64,000 nucleotides of DNA from Lycorma delicatula (lineage: Eukaryota; Arthropoda; Insecta; Hemiptera; Fulgoridae), in assembly GCF_047948215.1 (NCBI RefSeq), contig NC_134465.1:11694522-11758521 (forward strand), written 5' to 3'. The position numbers and the translations under genes were made by a program. This document shows positions 46,401 to 57,468 of this stretch, in pieces. Under the pieces are notes generated by a model. The model worked only from the letters and a program-made list of their open reading frames with translations. It made no database searches and was not told where the DNA came from. Numbering within the stretch: position 1 is the stretch's first letter; each line of letters starts with the position of its first letter.

Positions 46401-46625
46401 GGTTGATATGTATGAATGTAAATGAAGTGTAGTCTTGTTCAGTGTCGGTTCGACCATTCCCGAGATGTGTGGTTAATTGAAACCCAACCGCCAAAGAACA
46501 CCGGTATCCGCAATCTAGTATTTAAATCCGTACAAAAATAACTTACCTTACTAGGATTTGAACGGTGGAACTCTCGACTTCCAGCTGAATCAGGAAGACG
46601 TGTTCACCACTAGACCAACCCGGGG
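46401..46625 (-). mobile_element. SINE B copy 4, nested, best-preserved tRNA head
   Basis: Minus strand. The head at the right contains, read on minus, TTGGTCTAGTGGTGAACACG (A box) and CACCGTTCAAATCCTAGTAA (B box). The body matches the other copies (GGTTAATTGAAACCCAACCG). The left end lacks the family tail and starts at TGATATGTATGAATG, so this copy is cut at its 3' side. Confidence 0.87.
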
Positions 46626-47056
46626 TGGGTATAACTGTGTGTACTGGAATGACAAAAATATCCACGAAGTACTTGTGCAACAACTACATGTTCCAGGGAT
46701 CAATGTTTGGGCTGGTGTATGGAGTGGTGGCATTATAGGTCCATACTGTTTCAACGGCACTGTAAGTGGCGATTCTTACCTTGAAAGATTACAAGAAGTA
46801 GTTTTACCCGACTACAAAATAATCCTTTGTATGAAAATACTAATTTAATTCGGCAACAAAATGGTGTTCCACCGTATAACAGTTTATCGGTAACAGATGT
46901 TCGGCAGCAACTTTGATGAGCGGATCGGAAAACGCGATACGACTTACTAGCCACAAAGATCATGTGATCTTCCACTCAGACTTTTCAGTTTTGGGAATTT
47001 TGGAAGATGTTTTCTTTCGTAAGCCTAGAGATTTGCAGAGAACAGTTGGGACAGGT

Positions 47057-47210
47057 GCCGGCCAACGTGGCGCGAGTGGTAGCGTCTCGGCCTTTCATCC
47101 GGGAGGGTCCCGGGTTCGAATCCCCGATCAGGCGTGGCATTTTCACACACGCTACAAATCGTTCATCTCATCCTCTGAAGAATGCCTAACGATAGATACG
47201 GAGGTTAAAA
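47057..47210 (+). mobile_element. SINE A copy 4, nested in the transposon
   Basis: Full-length plus-strand SINE A. GCCGGCCAACGTGGCGCGAG, B box GGGTTCGAATCCC, CATTTTCACACACGC, tail CATCCTCTGAAGAATGCC and GGAGGTTAAAACAG. It interrupts the 3' part of the transposase gene. Confidence 0.9.
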
Positions 47211-47471
47211 CAGCCGAGACAAATAATCAAAATGAATTTTAAGCGTTAAACGCAAACAAATATTTGTGTTAGAAATCGATTACATGTGTAAAAAACCGCT
47301 GTGAAAAATGTGCTGAAATACAAGGGCAGTATTTTGACCAAGTCAAGGTTTTAAAAAATGTATAATAAATTTTACTATGTATAACAAATTTATTGTCGAT
47401 TTAATAGCACAAGTAGTTTTCAGCTTTTAAAAAACTGTAATTCTCGGTCAAGCGACTTTTGGGGCATCCAG

Positions 47472-47760
47472 TATATATATTTTTCGTAAATAGCGATAGG
47501 AAAAAGAAATTAAAATTTAAAAAAGGATAAATAATTTTTTCAAGAGAAGTAGAAAATTTTATTCTAAACCACATTTGTTACAGTGCAATAAAACAAAATT
47601 TTTATAATACAAGAATTAAACACAAATAAAATAAAGTTTTTCTCATTAACAGTACTTAAAAATTATTAATTTAATTTTACTATTTTAGGGAGGGTTTATT
47701 AAAACGAATGAACGAGCAATCTCCCCAAACCAAATATTATAAAAATCTTAATTAAATTAC
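47472..47760. other. AT-rich noncoding stretch
   Basis: Nothing recognised. Confidence 0.5.
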
Positions 47761-47761
47761 A

Positions 47762-47875
47762 GGGTTTTCATGAAAAAGAAAGGAAAAAGGATGCTCAAGA
47801 ATGGTCAAAAAAAAGAAGAGAACGGCAAGCTCAAAAAATGAAAGAATATTGGACAAGGAGAAAACTGCAATGAAG
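47762..47875 (+). pseudogene. Possible 3' coding end of a LINE
   Basis: On plus the reading HEKERKKDAQEWSKKRRE and QAQKMKEYWTRRKLQ ends at TGA near 47875. This highly basic, charged tail ending in an M-K-x-YW motif resembles the C-terminus of some insect LINE polyproteins; a similar RAQRLEHMKYWEDCKAQ occurs at the end of the LINE at 55.3 kb. The upstream polyprotein is missing, consistent with 5' truncation. The call rests on one short motif. Confidence 0.5.
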
Positions 47876-47879
47876 GTGA

Positions 47880-50800
47880 AGATTGGAACGTGGTATTTCA
47901 GAACCAAAATCGAACGTAAAAAGAAAAAAAGGAATAAACAAGAAATAAAACAATTCCCACGATGACCACAAATCTAACAAAACAGAATGTAATTTTTCCC
48001 TTTGGTCGAGTGACCGCATTCTACATTAATAAATGAAAAAAAGGTTGGTAGTTACCTGTACAGGTTAATAGAAGAATTTTATTCTGTTACCTATCTTTTT
48101 TATGTTGAGAGGGGAAAACTATTCTACCTTTAAAATAAATGAATGTTACTTAAAAAAACTTAATAGGCTTAGCAACGTAACAAAAAAAATCAGAAAAACT
48201 AGTGGAAACAATTTCGATGAAATTGTAATCAAATTTTATAAAAAGCGTCTTTTTAATTAATGTATAATAGAAATAAAAATATATAAAAAACCTAATATAA
48301 AAACTATTTTATTTCTCCATAAATATTACTACTAACCCACTAGATAAAATACAAATAACTTTTCATTTATTGAATTTAAAAAAATATAATCTAACACAAA
48401 AATTAAGTACAGCTTTCAATTTTTACATGTTTTTATTAATTAACTGAAGCTGAAAATAAATGTTACTAGAAAATACACGTTAACTGTTTTACTACTATTA
48501 ATATCTACGCTAATAATTTAATAAAAATACATAAATAATCTTAATACATAAATGTTAAGTGTTTTATAAAACGATAATAACTTAAACGGTAATCAAATAA
48601 CATCAATAAAGGTTATTCTTATCAAATCTTGTGTAAAGTTTTACAGTTTACTATAATGTTTATACATTTTGCTTTTTCACGGATTTCCTGATATTATATA
48701 ACAGAAACAAGTATAAATATAGTTATAATTAGTTTTTAACTACTTATACGAAGATAAAATACCTAATCTCTACATTAACAATCAAATAAGTTACGTGATA
48801 CTAAATGTAAATAAATAATGCAATTAATTAGGATAAAAAATTTGTCAAATTAAAGAGATTTACAAAATAAAATTAAAAAATTGTTAAATGGTGGTTAAAG
48901 AACATTCATAAATACATCGAAAAGTCAATAAAAAATAAAAATCAATACTTATGAAAATAAATAATGAAGAGGTAAACATTACCAGTAAAAATATTCTACT
49001 AACCTTATACCTACCTGAAGGCGAAATTTAACATTGAAACTATACAAATATTGATTTTTTTCCTTTTTAATACCCGATAAAGTAAAAAGAAAGTGAAATA
49101 TTCATAGTCGAACAAAGATTACAGACCTATGATTAAAGTTCATGAACGTGAATAACAATAAATTTAGATAGACACAATAGATTACAAAAGTACAAATAAC
49201 GAAATGCACGGGACATTATAAGTTAATTCAGTAGTCACGTAAAAATTTACTGAAGTTTCGTAAATAAATATTACCATTTTACTTTATATATAAAGCTCTT
49301 CTTAATAAAAAAAGGAAAAGAAAAAACAGGGGAATTATTTTTTTTTGGGTCAAAATAATAATAATTATTTTTGGGGCAGTTAATCAAAACATCAACATAC
49401 CTTATCGCTTGGAATACTCCGGGAAACCATGTCTAATTTCTTAGTAAGTAAATATTTGAAGAAAGTGTTAAATTATCCAAACAGTATTATGTATCCTTTA
49501 GGAAATTTTTTGATGTGAAAACCCAGCAGCTGGTGGGAACAATAAAATAATGTCCTAAAAAACCAACACATTCGAAAATAACACAACCACTATTAATTTA
49601 CCATTACGCCATAACGTCGAAAATATATTTAATAATCACAATTTAAAAATACACGTTAGCACTCTGTCATATTGTTTTATTTGATTTAACAAACATTATT
49701 GGTTAAGATTTTAAAAAAATTTTTACTAAAACTTTACATTTAGCACTATGGAATAACCCAACGACAACCGAACATGTAAAATGGCGACTCCAAACTAAAG
49801 TATTGAAATTGAGGACACAAGCATTCTGGGAGAAATGAATGTCAGATTGGAATCCGTACTGCGCATGCGCATTTTCTCGGCTAGGTTTGTTATACAGTCG
49901 CATGGTGCAGCAGCTTGAATGATAAGATTATTTATTTTTAAACAAACAAAACAGCGCGAATTATTTGTATTTTATTGTTAGTAAATATTTTTCTTAGGCA
50001 GCATTTATTAAATTATCTAAAAATAAAATTTTCTCGAATATTTGAAATATAAATCTCTACCAAGTTTTATAAACTGAAACACAATAAATCTTTTTTTCCA
50101 ACGCATCCAAACTTACACAAATATTTTACTGAGAAATTAAAATTTAAGTGAAAACTCGCTCCTGGTTGGAAATTGAATGTAGCCGATTTTTAACATTATT
50201 AAATTATCTTAAATGTTCCACATTAAATGCTTGATGTAGTAATTCTATTTTTCCTTCAGCTATGTGACTAGTTTAATGTTCTTCAATCAGCTATAATATA
50301 CATTGCTATTTATATCAGCTATATCTATTTTACATACTTTAATCAGACTTCCTTTGCAGTTATCTCTACACATAATTATGAAAATAAATAAAACCTTAAT
50401 GTCTTTATATACAGCTCACCAAATTGATATACTGTAATGGGAGTTTTATAAACTATTACGCTTCCAATTTGGTAGCAGTAATATACATTATGAGGCTCAC
50501 ACAACTGCTAATGCTTGTTAATAAGGAGATTGATAGAATGTGGTGTATATTTCAGGTCATACTGCTTTTGATAAAGACAGCCAAGCTACTGGGATGTCAC
50601 TAGTTAAAAAAAAATTGTAACTACTTCTTTCCCAACAGATATCACATTCAAATCAATCTTCTTTCCTTTTTTTAATTCTAACCTAATCTAAAACCTCCCA
50701 CCTCTAAAATCGATGCAACAGAAATTTGTTTTACTGTAACCCACCGTAATATTTTGGTGTGAGAAAGGGGCTTTCTCACTAATGTTGCCATTATTATTAA

Positions 50801-51929
50801 CTTACTGATTTATTCAAAAGATCTTTCGCTTAATGTTTTTAAAATAAAAAATTTTCTTTTCCAGAAACAATTAATTCTGTCAATTAGTTTTTATATAATA
50901 ATGACAATAATAAGAATGAAATTTAAAAAATCTTAACTTTTTCACCTCCACTTAACATGTGCTCAAATAATTTTTATTATTAATAAAAACTTTAAAACAC
51001 CTGCTTTATTTTATAATTAATTGTGTGATTTTGCCTACTTTTCCTCTTATTCATCAAGGCAATTAATGTTACAAGTAGTTCCTTTTATCAATCACACCCA
51101 TTTCTGAAGTGATCTGTTTAACGTATTACATGTTTCGATCACAATAAAATATTTATTTCCTGCTAGATAAATTTAAAGAGTTCAAATTTCAAAGAATTTT
51201 CAAAGTTCAGAAAAATGTAATTTGATTATTGGTGAAATTAAAATAAAATAATTCTGTTGACAGATTTTTTTTTATCAATTACTAGTTTTACATGTACTAT
51301 ATACATAGAATTGTGGATTGGTAATACAAATATTTATTCTAATCTTGGTAAAATTGCTGATACACTGGGGGTCAGTTTTCACAATTCTTTTGAGGAATTC
51401 ATCTTTCTCAACACCAAAACATTTTCCCATTCTTTATTGTTTCTTCTCTACTTTCCAAGTCTATAGATATAAGTCTGACCTGGCTAGGTTCATGATAAAG
51501 ATGAACCTAGCCAATGAGATCTGATGGTAGCAGCTGCCTGTGGATTCTTTCCCATCCAGTAACTGCAGAAGCAATCTAGTGGGTGAAGTATCATCGGGAA
51601 AAACTGAGACTTCTAAAATAAAAGCTCATTTTAAAACAAACCTGCATTTGTCTTCTTTCTCATTTTTTATTTTTAATGATTGACAACAGTCAACAAATGT
51701 ATGTGGTGTGGCGGTTAATGTAATACACATTGGTACAAACAGGGAGAAAAAATGTAGCACAAAGCGACAGGTTTTTTTTGTCTAACATTCCAAAACTCGT
51801 TGATCCATACCCTCTCACTTTTTCAGTCACCATTGTAAGAAGTTGAATATACCAGCTATGCCAACATATAACAATCGAATCTTTAACAACGTAAAGTTTG
51901 TGCTTCATTCATATAAAAGTAATTTTTTT
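47880..51929. other. AT-rich noncoding stretch
   Basis: Four kilobases without recognisable genes or repeat families. A 13-bp perfect hairpin lies at 51481-51513 (TGGCTAGGTTCAT, 7-nt loop, exact complement). The open frames here, including 51690-51908 minus, have no motif I recognise. Confidence 0.5.
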
Positions 51930-52870
51930 ATTGTGTTATAAAATGATTGATATTCATATTCATATAAAAGCAGTTTATGGTGATGAAATTGCAGATCAAA
52001 ATACTGCGAGTAGGTGGGCAATAAAATGTTGTCAATCAGAAGCAAGTAAAGCGAACAATGAAGTACTTCACAATGGCTGACCAGTTTCTATGACTGATAA
52101 GAAGCACCAAAAAGTAGTTTTTGGATGCAATTCATCCAACTTCATGGATGAATTGATTCGAAATGATTGTCGCATAGGACAACTATACATTGCTGGTCAG
52201 ATAGACATCAAAAGAACGAGGACACATCATTGCTAACTAGGTTACCTTAAAATTTACAGTGGACGCCACACACACACACAAAGAAAACATTGTTGTGAAC
52301 AGCTTCTGAAATGCTATCATGACAGGGGAAATTACTTCCTTTTTCAATACTGGATGAAATGAAACTTGGGTACATCACTACAATGTATAAGAAACTGCAG
52401 AACACAGATTAACAGCACTATATTTGCCATAATAAAAATAATTCATAACACAATCCTCTGCAAAAAAATTCTCTTGTTAGTATTCTGGAATTCCAAACAT
52501 TGTATGTGACTATCTAGAAGCTGGGTCAACTGCACCCGGCCAACTGTTGCCTTACACCAGCTGCATAAGCAGGGTCAACTGTTAAATGTTAAAACACATT
52601 AGGAAACTTATGTATCATGTTTGTTCCCTCTATATAAGTTGAAATTTTAACCTATATACCCACCATTTTTGGGGTCCTGTGATTTTCACTTCATTCCACA
52701 ATTAAACAGTGATATTAAGAGTGTTCACCATAAATGATTAACCGGATGCAGTGTTTGTGGATCAAGGAAAAACCGCAAGCATTCTTCATTGATGGAATGA
52801 GAAAACTGGTTCACCATTGGAAGAAAACGTGTTAGTAAATGACTACATGGAAAAATAAATGTAAGCCTTT
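51930..52870 (+). pseudogene. Decayed mariner transposase
   Basis: A plus-strand reading with many stops and shifts. IHIHIKAVYGDEIADQNTAS and ASRWAIKCCQSEASKAN represent the N-terminal domain (51950-52060). FMDELIRNDCRIGQLYIAGQ matches the second helix-turn-helix (52140-52200). KKILLLVFWNSKHCM and SRSWVNCTRP align with the region after the first aspartate (52465-52540). The end, FFIDGMRKLVHHWKKCVSK, lies near 52780-52840. None of the three catalytic aspartate motifs is intact. No terminal repeats could be delimited. Confidence 0.8.
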
Positions 52871-53639
52871 GTAACAAATAAATGTACTTTTATGCCATTT
52901 TTGTTTCATTTGACTATGTCTTTTCATTTGTAAATAATGAGCAACTGTGCATTACATTTTAGCTACTCTTTGTGTTAAATATATATTTCTATTTGATGCT
53001 AACTTCTTTTCTTCATGAAAATCTTTTGCTTGAGCCAGTCTGCTACTGATACTTTTGGTTCTTTGTCTGTTATATTTAATTTTAATGTATATCAATAAAT
53101 TACATCATTCATTACTTTTTAACTTTTTTTATTTGCATAAAACAACAAAGTCCACATGTTTGCATCACAGAAACTTTAATCGACATTTATATTTTTTCTC
53201 AGTAGATGATCGATCTCAAATCTGCTTTTTTTATAACAGCTCTGCTTCTACATGTGATTATCTTTTCTCATTTAAAATTAAATTACAAAAATAAATATTA
53301 TACGACACAATACAACACTATATACACATCTTGCAGGTTTTAAGTAATTATACTTGATGTACCTTCACTTGACCTGTCTACATGATTAATAGTTTAGATG
53401 AATAATTTGTTACATCACACAATTTTTAGAATTGGCACAAGTTTACTATAATGAAGTCTGAGATTGATCTCAAATGTCAGTAAACTAATTTGTTGTACAT
53501 ATTTTACTTGGACAATGTAAAATTGTAATCAATAATATTTGTCTATACTGGGTAAAGATGTCCCAATTGAGAGATTATTAGCAGATTAGATTCTAATTAA
53601 CTGAATGGAATGTTTTTGAGTGATGCTGTTTGTACCATT
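52871..53639. other. Noncoding stretch
   Basis: AT-rich. The plus frame at 53055-53294 lacks any recognisable domain. Confidence 0.5.
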
Positions 53640-55390
53640 TTGAAAAAAATTAAGTTTATTCTATAGAATCTCAGCCAAGAGACTATTACAAAACCTTCAA
53701 AAATATGAACCTCTCCAAGCCTACTAATAAAGAATGAAAACGGTAAACTGGTTCATAACAATAAAGACAACGTAGAAATCCTAGCTAAATATTTTTAAAA
53801 AATCCAAAATTGCGAAAAATCAACAGAACTCCTAAACTTACACATCAGAAAACATCACCCCTCACACAATAAAAGAAGTCTGTGAAGCACTGGTTGAGAT
53901 GAAGAAATACAAAGCAGCGGAAGATCAGCAAAACTTTCCCTTCAACATCTGGATCAAAGAAAATCTACCAGAACACTGGACGACTCATCCATCCACTACA
54001 TGATAAAGGGCACAAAACAGACCCTAACAATTACAAGGGAATCTCAGTCCTAGACACAACATACCAAATTATTTCAAGACTCATCCTTAACAGGATCGGT
54101 TCACAACTAGAGAAAGAACTTGGAGAATACCAGGGAGGTTTCAGACCCCTAGAGGAGTTGTCCAGACCAGATCATGAGTCTCAAGCTAATAATGAATTAC
54201 AACAGGAAAAGAAACAGAGACATGGTGGTAAAATTCATAGATTTTAAGAAAGTTTGACACAGAGAATCCCACCTAAAAATTTTAAGACACCTCAGACTAC
54301 ACATCAAATTAATAAACATGATAAAACTGATCCTTAGAAACACTAAGTCAAAGGTAAAATTCAGACGCGAGCTCTTGGGACCTTTTGAGATCAAAACAGG
54401 ACTGCGCCAAGGCGATGGGCTCTCAGTGCTATTATTTTAACTGTGCTCTGGAAATTGTAATGAGGGAATGGGTCAAAAAATTCCCCCAAAAGTAAAAATA
54501 GGCTGAAAATCAAAACAAACTCTCTAGGTTTCGCCGACTTGACACTGCTAGCAAACAACATCGACGAAGCTAAATATCACAGATATTAGAACTTCAAAAC
54601 ATTACAAATTAAATTGGCCTCAAAAAAAATCATTCTACAGAAATGATGCATCAGAAACCGACACGTTTAAAAGAAGTAAACGGTAATATAATCATAATAG
54701 TAACCTCAGAAAAATAATAATAAACATAAACAAAAAAATCTCGATATAAATAAAATGAAACAAATAAGCTGAAGCTCAAACATTAACCTGGTACACTTAC
54801 AATAACTGGCCTATCAATAACACAAAAACAAGACACTACAACACAAGTCATAAAATCAGAAGCCACTTATGCAGCAGAAACACTCTTCCACTTGAATGAA
54901 AAATCAAAGACAAGACTCACTCCAGAAAATAAAAAGAACTGGAAGAACCTGCATCAGTAAAAAGTACCAGAAACATTGTTAGAACCCATCACTAATACCA
55001 TGCATAAGAGGAGACTAGGATTCTTTGGACAAATTATGGGGATGGAAGGTTCAAGACTTCTGAAACAGCTACTACTGTACAAGCACGACTTGAAAAATAC
55101 CAAGACAGGATGAAGATGGATCACATAAATAACAGAGAATTTGAAGGAAATTGGCCTTACACCAGAAGACATCATAGATAAGACAAAATTAAACAAGAAA
55201 ATCAAGAACAAAAACACTTGTTTCACACTCATAACAAAAAACTCAGAACACGAACATTTTCAACAATAGAGAGGGCACAAAGATTGGAACATATGAAGTA
55301 CTGGGAGGACTGCAAGGCCCAAACAGTTCCTTTGTAGAGACTTGCATAATGGACTGAATAAAGTGATCCTATGTGGTCATAAAAGATAAT
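53640..55390 (+). pseudogene. Degenerate LINE (non-LTR retrotransposon), RT to 3' end
   Basis: On plus, with many stops and shifts, the order of a LINE polyprotein can be followed. ENGKLVHNNKDNVEILAKYF lies before the RT (53735-53790). PNNYKGISVLDTTYQIISR, LILNRIGSQLEKELGEYQGG and FRP form the RT fingers (54020-54150). VVKFIDFKKV near 54225 stands where the first catalytic aspartate block is expected. FEIKTGLRQGDGLSVLLF lies near 54385-54440, and the YADD-like catalytic block is not intact. KRRLGFFGQIMGMEGSRLLK near 55005 and NLKEIGLTPEDIIDKTK near 55140 form the C-terminal part. The end is RAQRLEHMKYWEDCKAQ (near 55270). The 3' UTR ends in TCCTATGTGGTCATAAAAG and a short AAT-rich tail near 55390. 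Confidence 0.88.
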
Positions 55391-56019
55391 AATAAGATTA
55401 CACTCTGAAAAAACAACTCACTGGTGTTCTACCTCAAGAAATTTACTTGCTTCACAGCCATAAGTAAGACCAGTAAAATGGTGTAAAGCAAAAATATACC
55501 ACTACTGTTATGAACAATATACTATATAAACTGTTTCAAATCAACAGGAAAAATAATTTTAATAATTTAAATTAAAGTAATACAAAACAAATACGTTTAT
55601 AAATCATCAGATTAAACAGTTGAAAGGTGAAGATTCCGAATGGAATTTAGTATGTCAAATACAAAATCAAATCAAGTGCATACAAATACATTAGACCATT
55701 TTATTATTAATAAAACTTATTAATAATGTTTTAACTACAGAATTCATTACGTAATTAATAAGTGAATATTATATTCATCATCACAGACTTATTTTTACAT
55801 AAATAATTTTAAGACAAAATAAATAAAAACATAAACTTTTTATTGTGGTCGATACATAATAATATATAAGATTGTGCAGGAATGGGAACATATGCTACTC
55901 CACAGATAAAAAAAGCAATTCCCCAATATTTACCTGGAAGTATTAAGGGATATCAATAAAACCTTGAACAGAACATTAAAAGGCTGGAGTGAAATATTTC
56001 TGGTCTGAAAAACAAAACA
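55391..56019. other. AT-rich noncoding stretch
   Basis: Nothing recognised. Confidence 0.5.
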
Positions 56020-56345
56020 ACAGTTTTTTTGCCTTTATTTGTCAATATAATATCCACAAAGACGAATACGCTTTTCATACCTGTGCTATAATGCAGTTAT
56101 ACCAAAATTATAATGGGATTCATCACGCTCCTCAATTATCCATTTACTGCATCAATGACTTACTCGCTCTCAAATTATCCACCATATTTTTGAGGTTAGG
56201 AAATAGGTGATTGGGTGCTAAATCTGGTGAATAAGGTGGTTGGGAAAGCAATTGCAACTTTAGTTTGTTGATTTTAGCCACTGCAATGATCGAAAAATGT
56301 GCTGGTGAATTGTTAACGATGAAGTTTTTTTTTGCTAGATGTGAT
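56020..56345 (-). pseudogene. C-terminal fragment of a mariner transposase
   Basis: On minus: FIVNNSPAHFSIIAVAKINK then LKLQLLSQPPYSPDLAPN and LFPNLKNMVDNLRASK (56330-56160), ending YNFGITAL, a stop, HRYEKRIRLCGYYIDK (about 56115-56040). The second aspartate motif reads NNSPAH where D-N-x-P-x-H is usual, and the third aspartate is lost by a small deletion after SPDLAPN. No inverted-repeat ends were found; only the last third of the gene is present. Confidence 0.85.
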
Positions 56346-57103
56346 AGTTTTCTTTTTAATTCGTTAAGCCTATACTAACAGAACTACTAATCTTAAATTT
56401 AGTAAATATCCTAGGGAAGGATTGTACTAAAGAATGCCAGTAAGAAATTAGACCTGCTGGCACCATCTATGTATCAGGCCGGAAACTTCTCAGTCCATGC
56501 TTGTAAAATGAATTTAATGAAAATTTAGTAAATGTACATATTTATTTGAGCAGATTAATTATGACTCGATGATCTTGAAAATGTTGGTTTTTAAATAAAG
56601 TGTGTCAATTACAGCACTGTGCAATTGAAAATTACTTTGTTTAATTAATTACAATATATATTAATCTTAGATTCAATTTTGACAATTTTGCTGTATCCAA
56701 TATGTAGTTTAAGTGGTTAAACATTATTTTTTTAAATCCCAAATTATTTGTACATCACATCCATAAATTGTTGATGTTTTGATATAATTTGCTATACTTG
56801 ATGTTGAAGATGCTTTTATCAGGAAATTAAAAAAAAAATTGATATTGGAAGTGTATCATTTAACAATTTAACTCAAATTTTATCTATAACTCTAAAAACA
56901 TTTCAAAACTTTAAGGAAAAAAAGGATGAACATAACAAACTTATTTAAAACAATTTATTATTTCAATAATTTGAAATGAAAGTGCACTTTCTTTCTGGCT
57001 GCAATGAGAGGTAGGTGTATAGCAGAAATAATTTTCAGTTGGATAGCAAATAAAATCTGTTCATTCAAAAAAAAACAAAAAAAAAAATAACAAATAGTAT
57101 ATA
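56346..57103. other. AT-rich noncoding stretch downstream of WDR55
   Basis: Lies past the 3' end of the WDR55-like gene. No gene or repeat was recognised. Confidence 0.5.
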
Positions 57104-57109
57104 TTTATT
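57104..57109 (-). terminator. Poly(A) signal of the WDR55-like gene
   Basis: AATAAA on the minus strand, 65 bases after the stop codon at 57174-57176. It is the first canonical hexamer clear of the stop-codon region (the stop codon itself sits in an overlapping AATAAA). Confidence 0.6.
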
Positions 57110-57173
57110 TACCACCTGCATTTAAATAATGTACACATTATTACAGTTATATTACAATTTGTGTAATGACTCT

Positions 57174-57417
57174 TTATTCAAGATCAGCAAAGAAGGTTCT
57201 TCTATCGGCGTACTGTGAAGATGGTAAATTAGTCTGATCGTTCAGAACATCAGAGAAATCAATATCATTAAAAAATGATATAGGCCAGAAATTTATCTTT
57301 TGATCGAGTGAACATGATGCGATATATTTGCCATCGTGCGATATATCTAAGGCATCCACTGATAGCTGATGTTGCCCGACAATACCCAAGCCTCTATTTG
57401 GAAACAAATATGTTGCT
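57174..57417 (-). CDS. WDR55: WDR55-like WD-repeat protein, last exon
   Basis: The last coding exon, 244 bases on minus. It is preceded by an acceptor TTTCTTTTTATAG (58 to 1 bases region just right of 57417). Its first base completes the split arginine codon of the exon at 61970-62187, so the joined reading runs GQIR-ATYLFPNRGLGIVGQH. VDALDISHDGKYIASCSLDQ and KINFWPISF form a classic WD repeat, and the tail RRTFFADLE ends at TAA. WDR55 proteins are nucleolar beta-propellers needed for rRNA processing. The LFPNR-GxVGQH block and the following WD repeat are distinctive of this family. The C-terminal tail after the propeller is short compared with vertebrate forms. Confidence 0.9.
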
Positions 57418-57468
57418 CTATAAAAAGAAAAATATACTTTAGATCATAAAATTGTATATGTTAATTTA

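Larger units (their letters stand above)
45915..47330 (+). pseudogene. Tc1/mariner-type transposase pseudogene
   Basis: The N-terminal DNA-binding half reads LATEQGVFLLRC, then KFPNTQTPSRQAIYNQNKRL, DWPRSGRPKTAASEDNL and SPKKSIRKRS (45925-46220). FEDASFKLNG near 46370 leads into the SINE B insertion. After it the reading resumes with YNCVYWNDKNIHEVLVQQLH, PGINVWAGVWSGGIIGPYCF and GTVSGDSYLERLQEVVLPDY (46630-46820). The frame then changes, and DFSVLGILEDVFFRKPRDLQ (46978-47040) precedes the SINE A insertion. In the family this enzyme uses a DDD/E triad. The second acidic motif is not visible here and the reading is shifted several times. Confidence 0.88.
45781..47471 (+). mobile_element. Tc1/mariner-type transposon with two nested SINEs
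   Basis: The ends read CCGGGTGTCCCAAAAGCAGC (45781) and a near complement GACTTTTGGGGCATCCAG (47471), each next to TA. The span is 1,691 bp. Subtracting the SINE B (46401-46625) and the SINE A (47057-47210) leaves about 1.3 kb, a normal length for the superfamily. Both SINEs therefore landed after this copy was in place. Confidence 0.88.
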
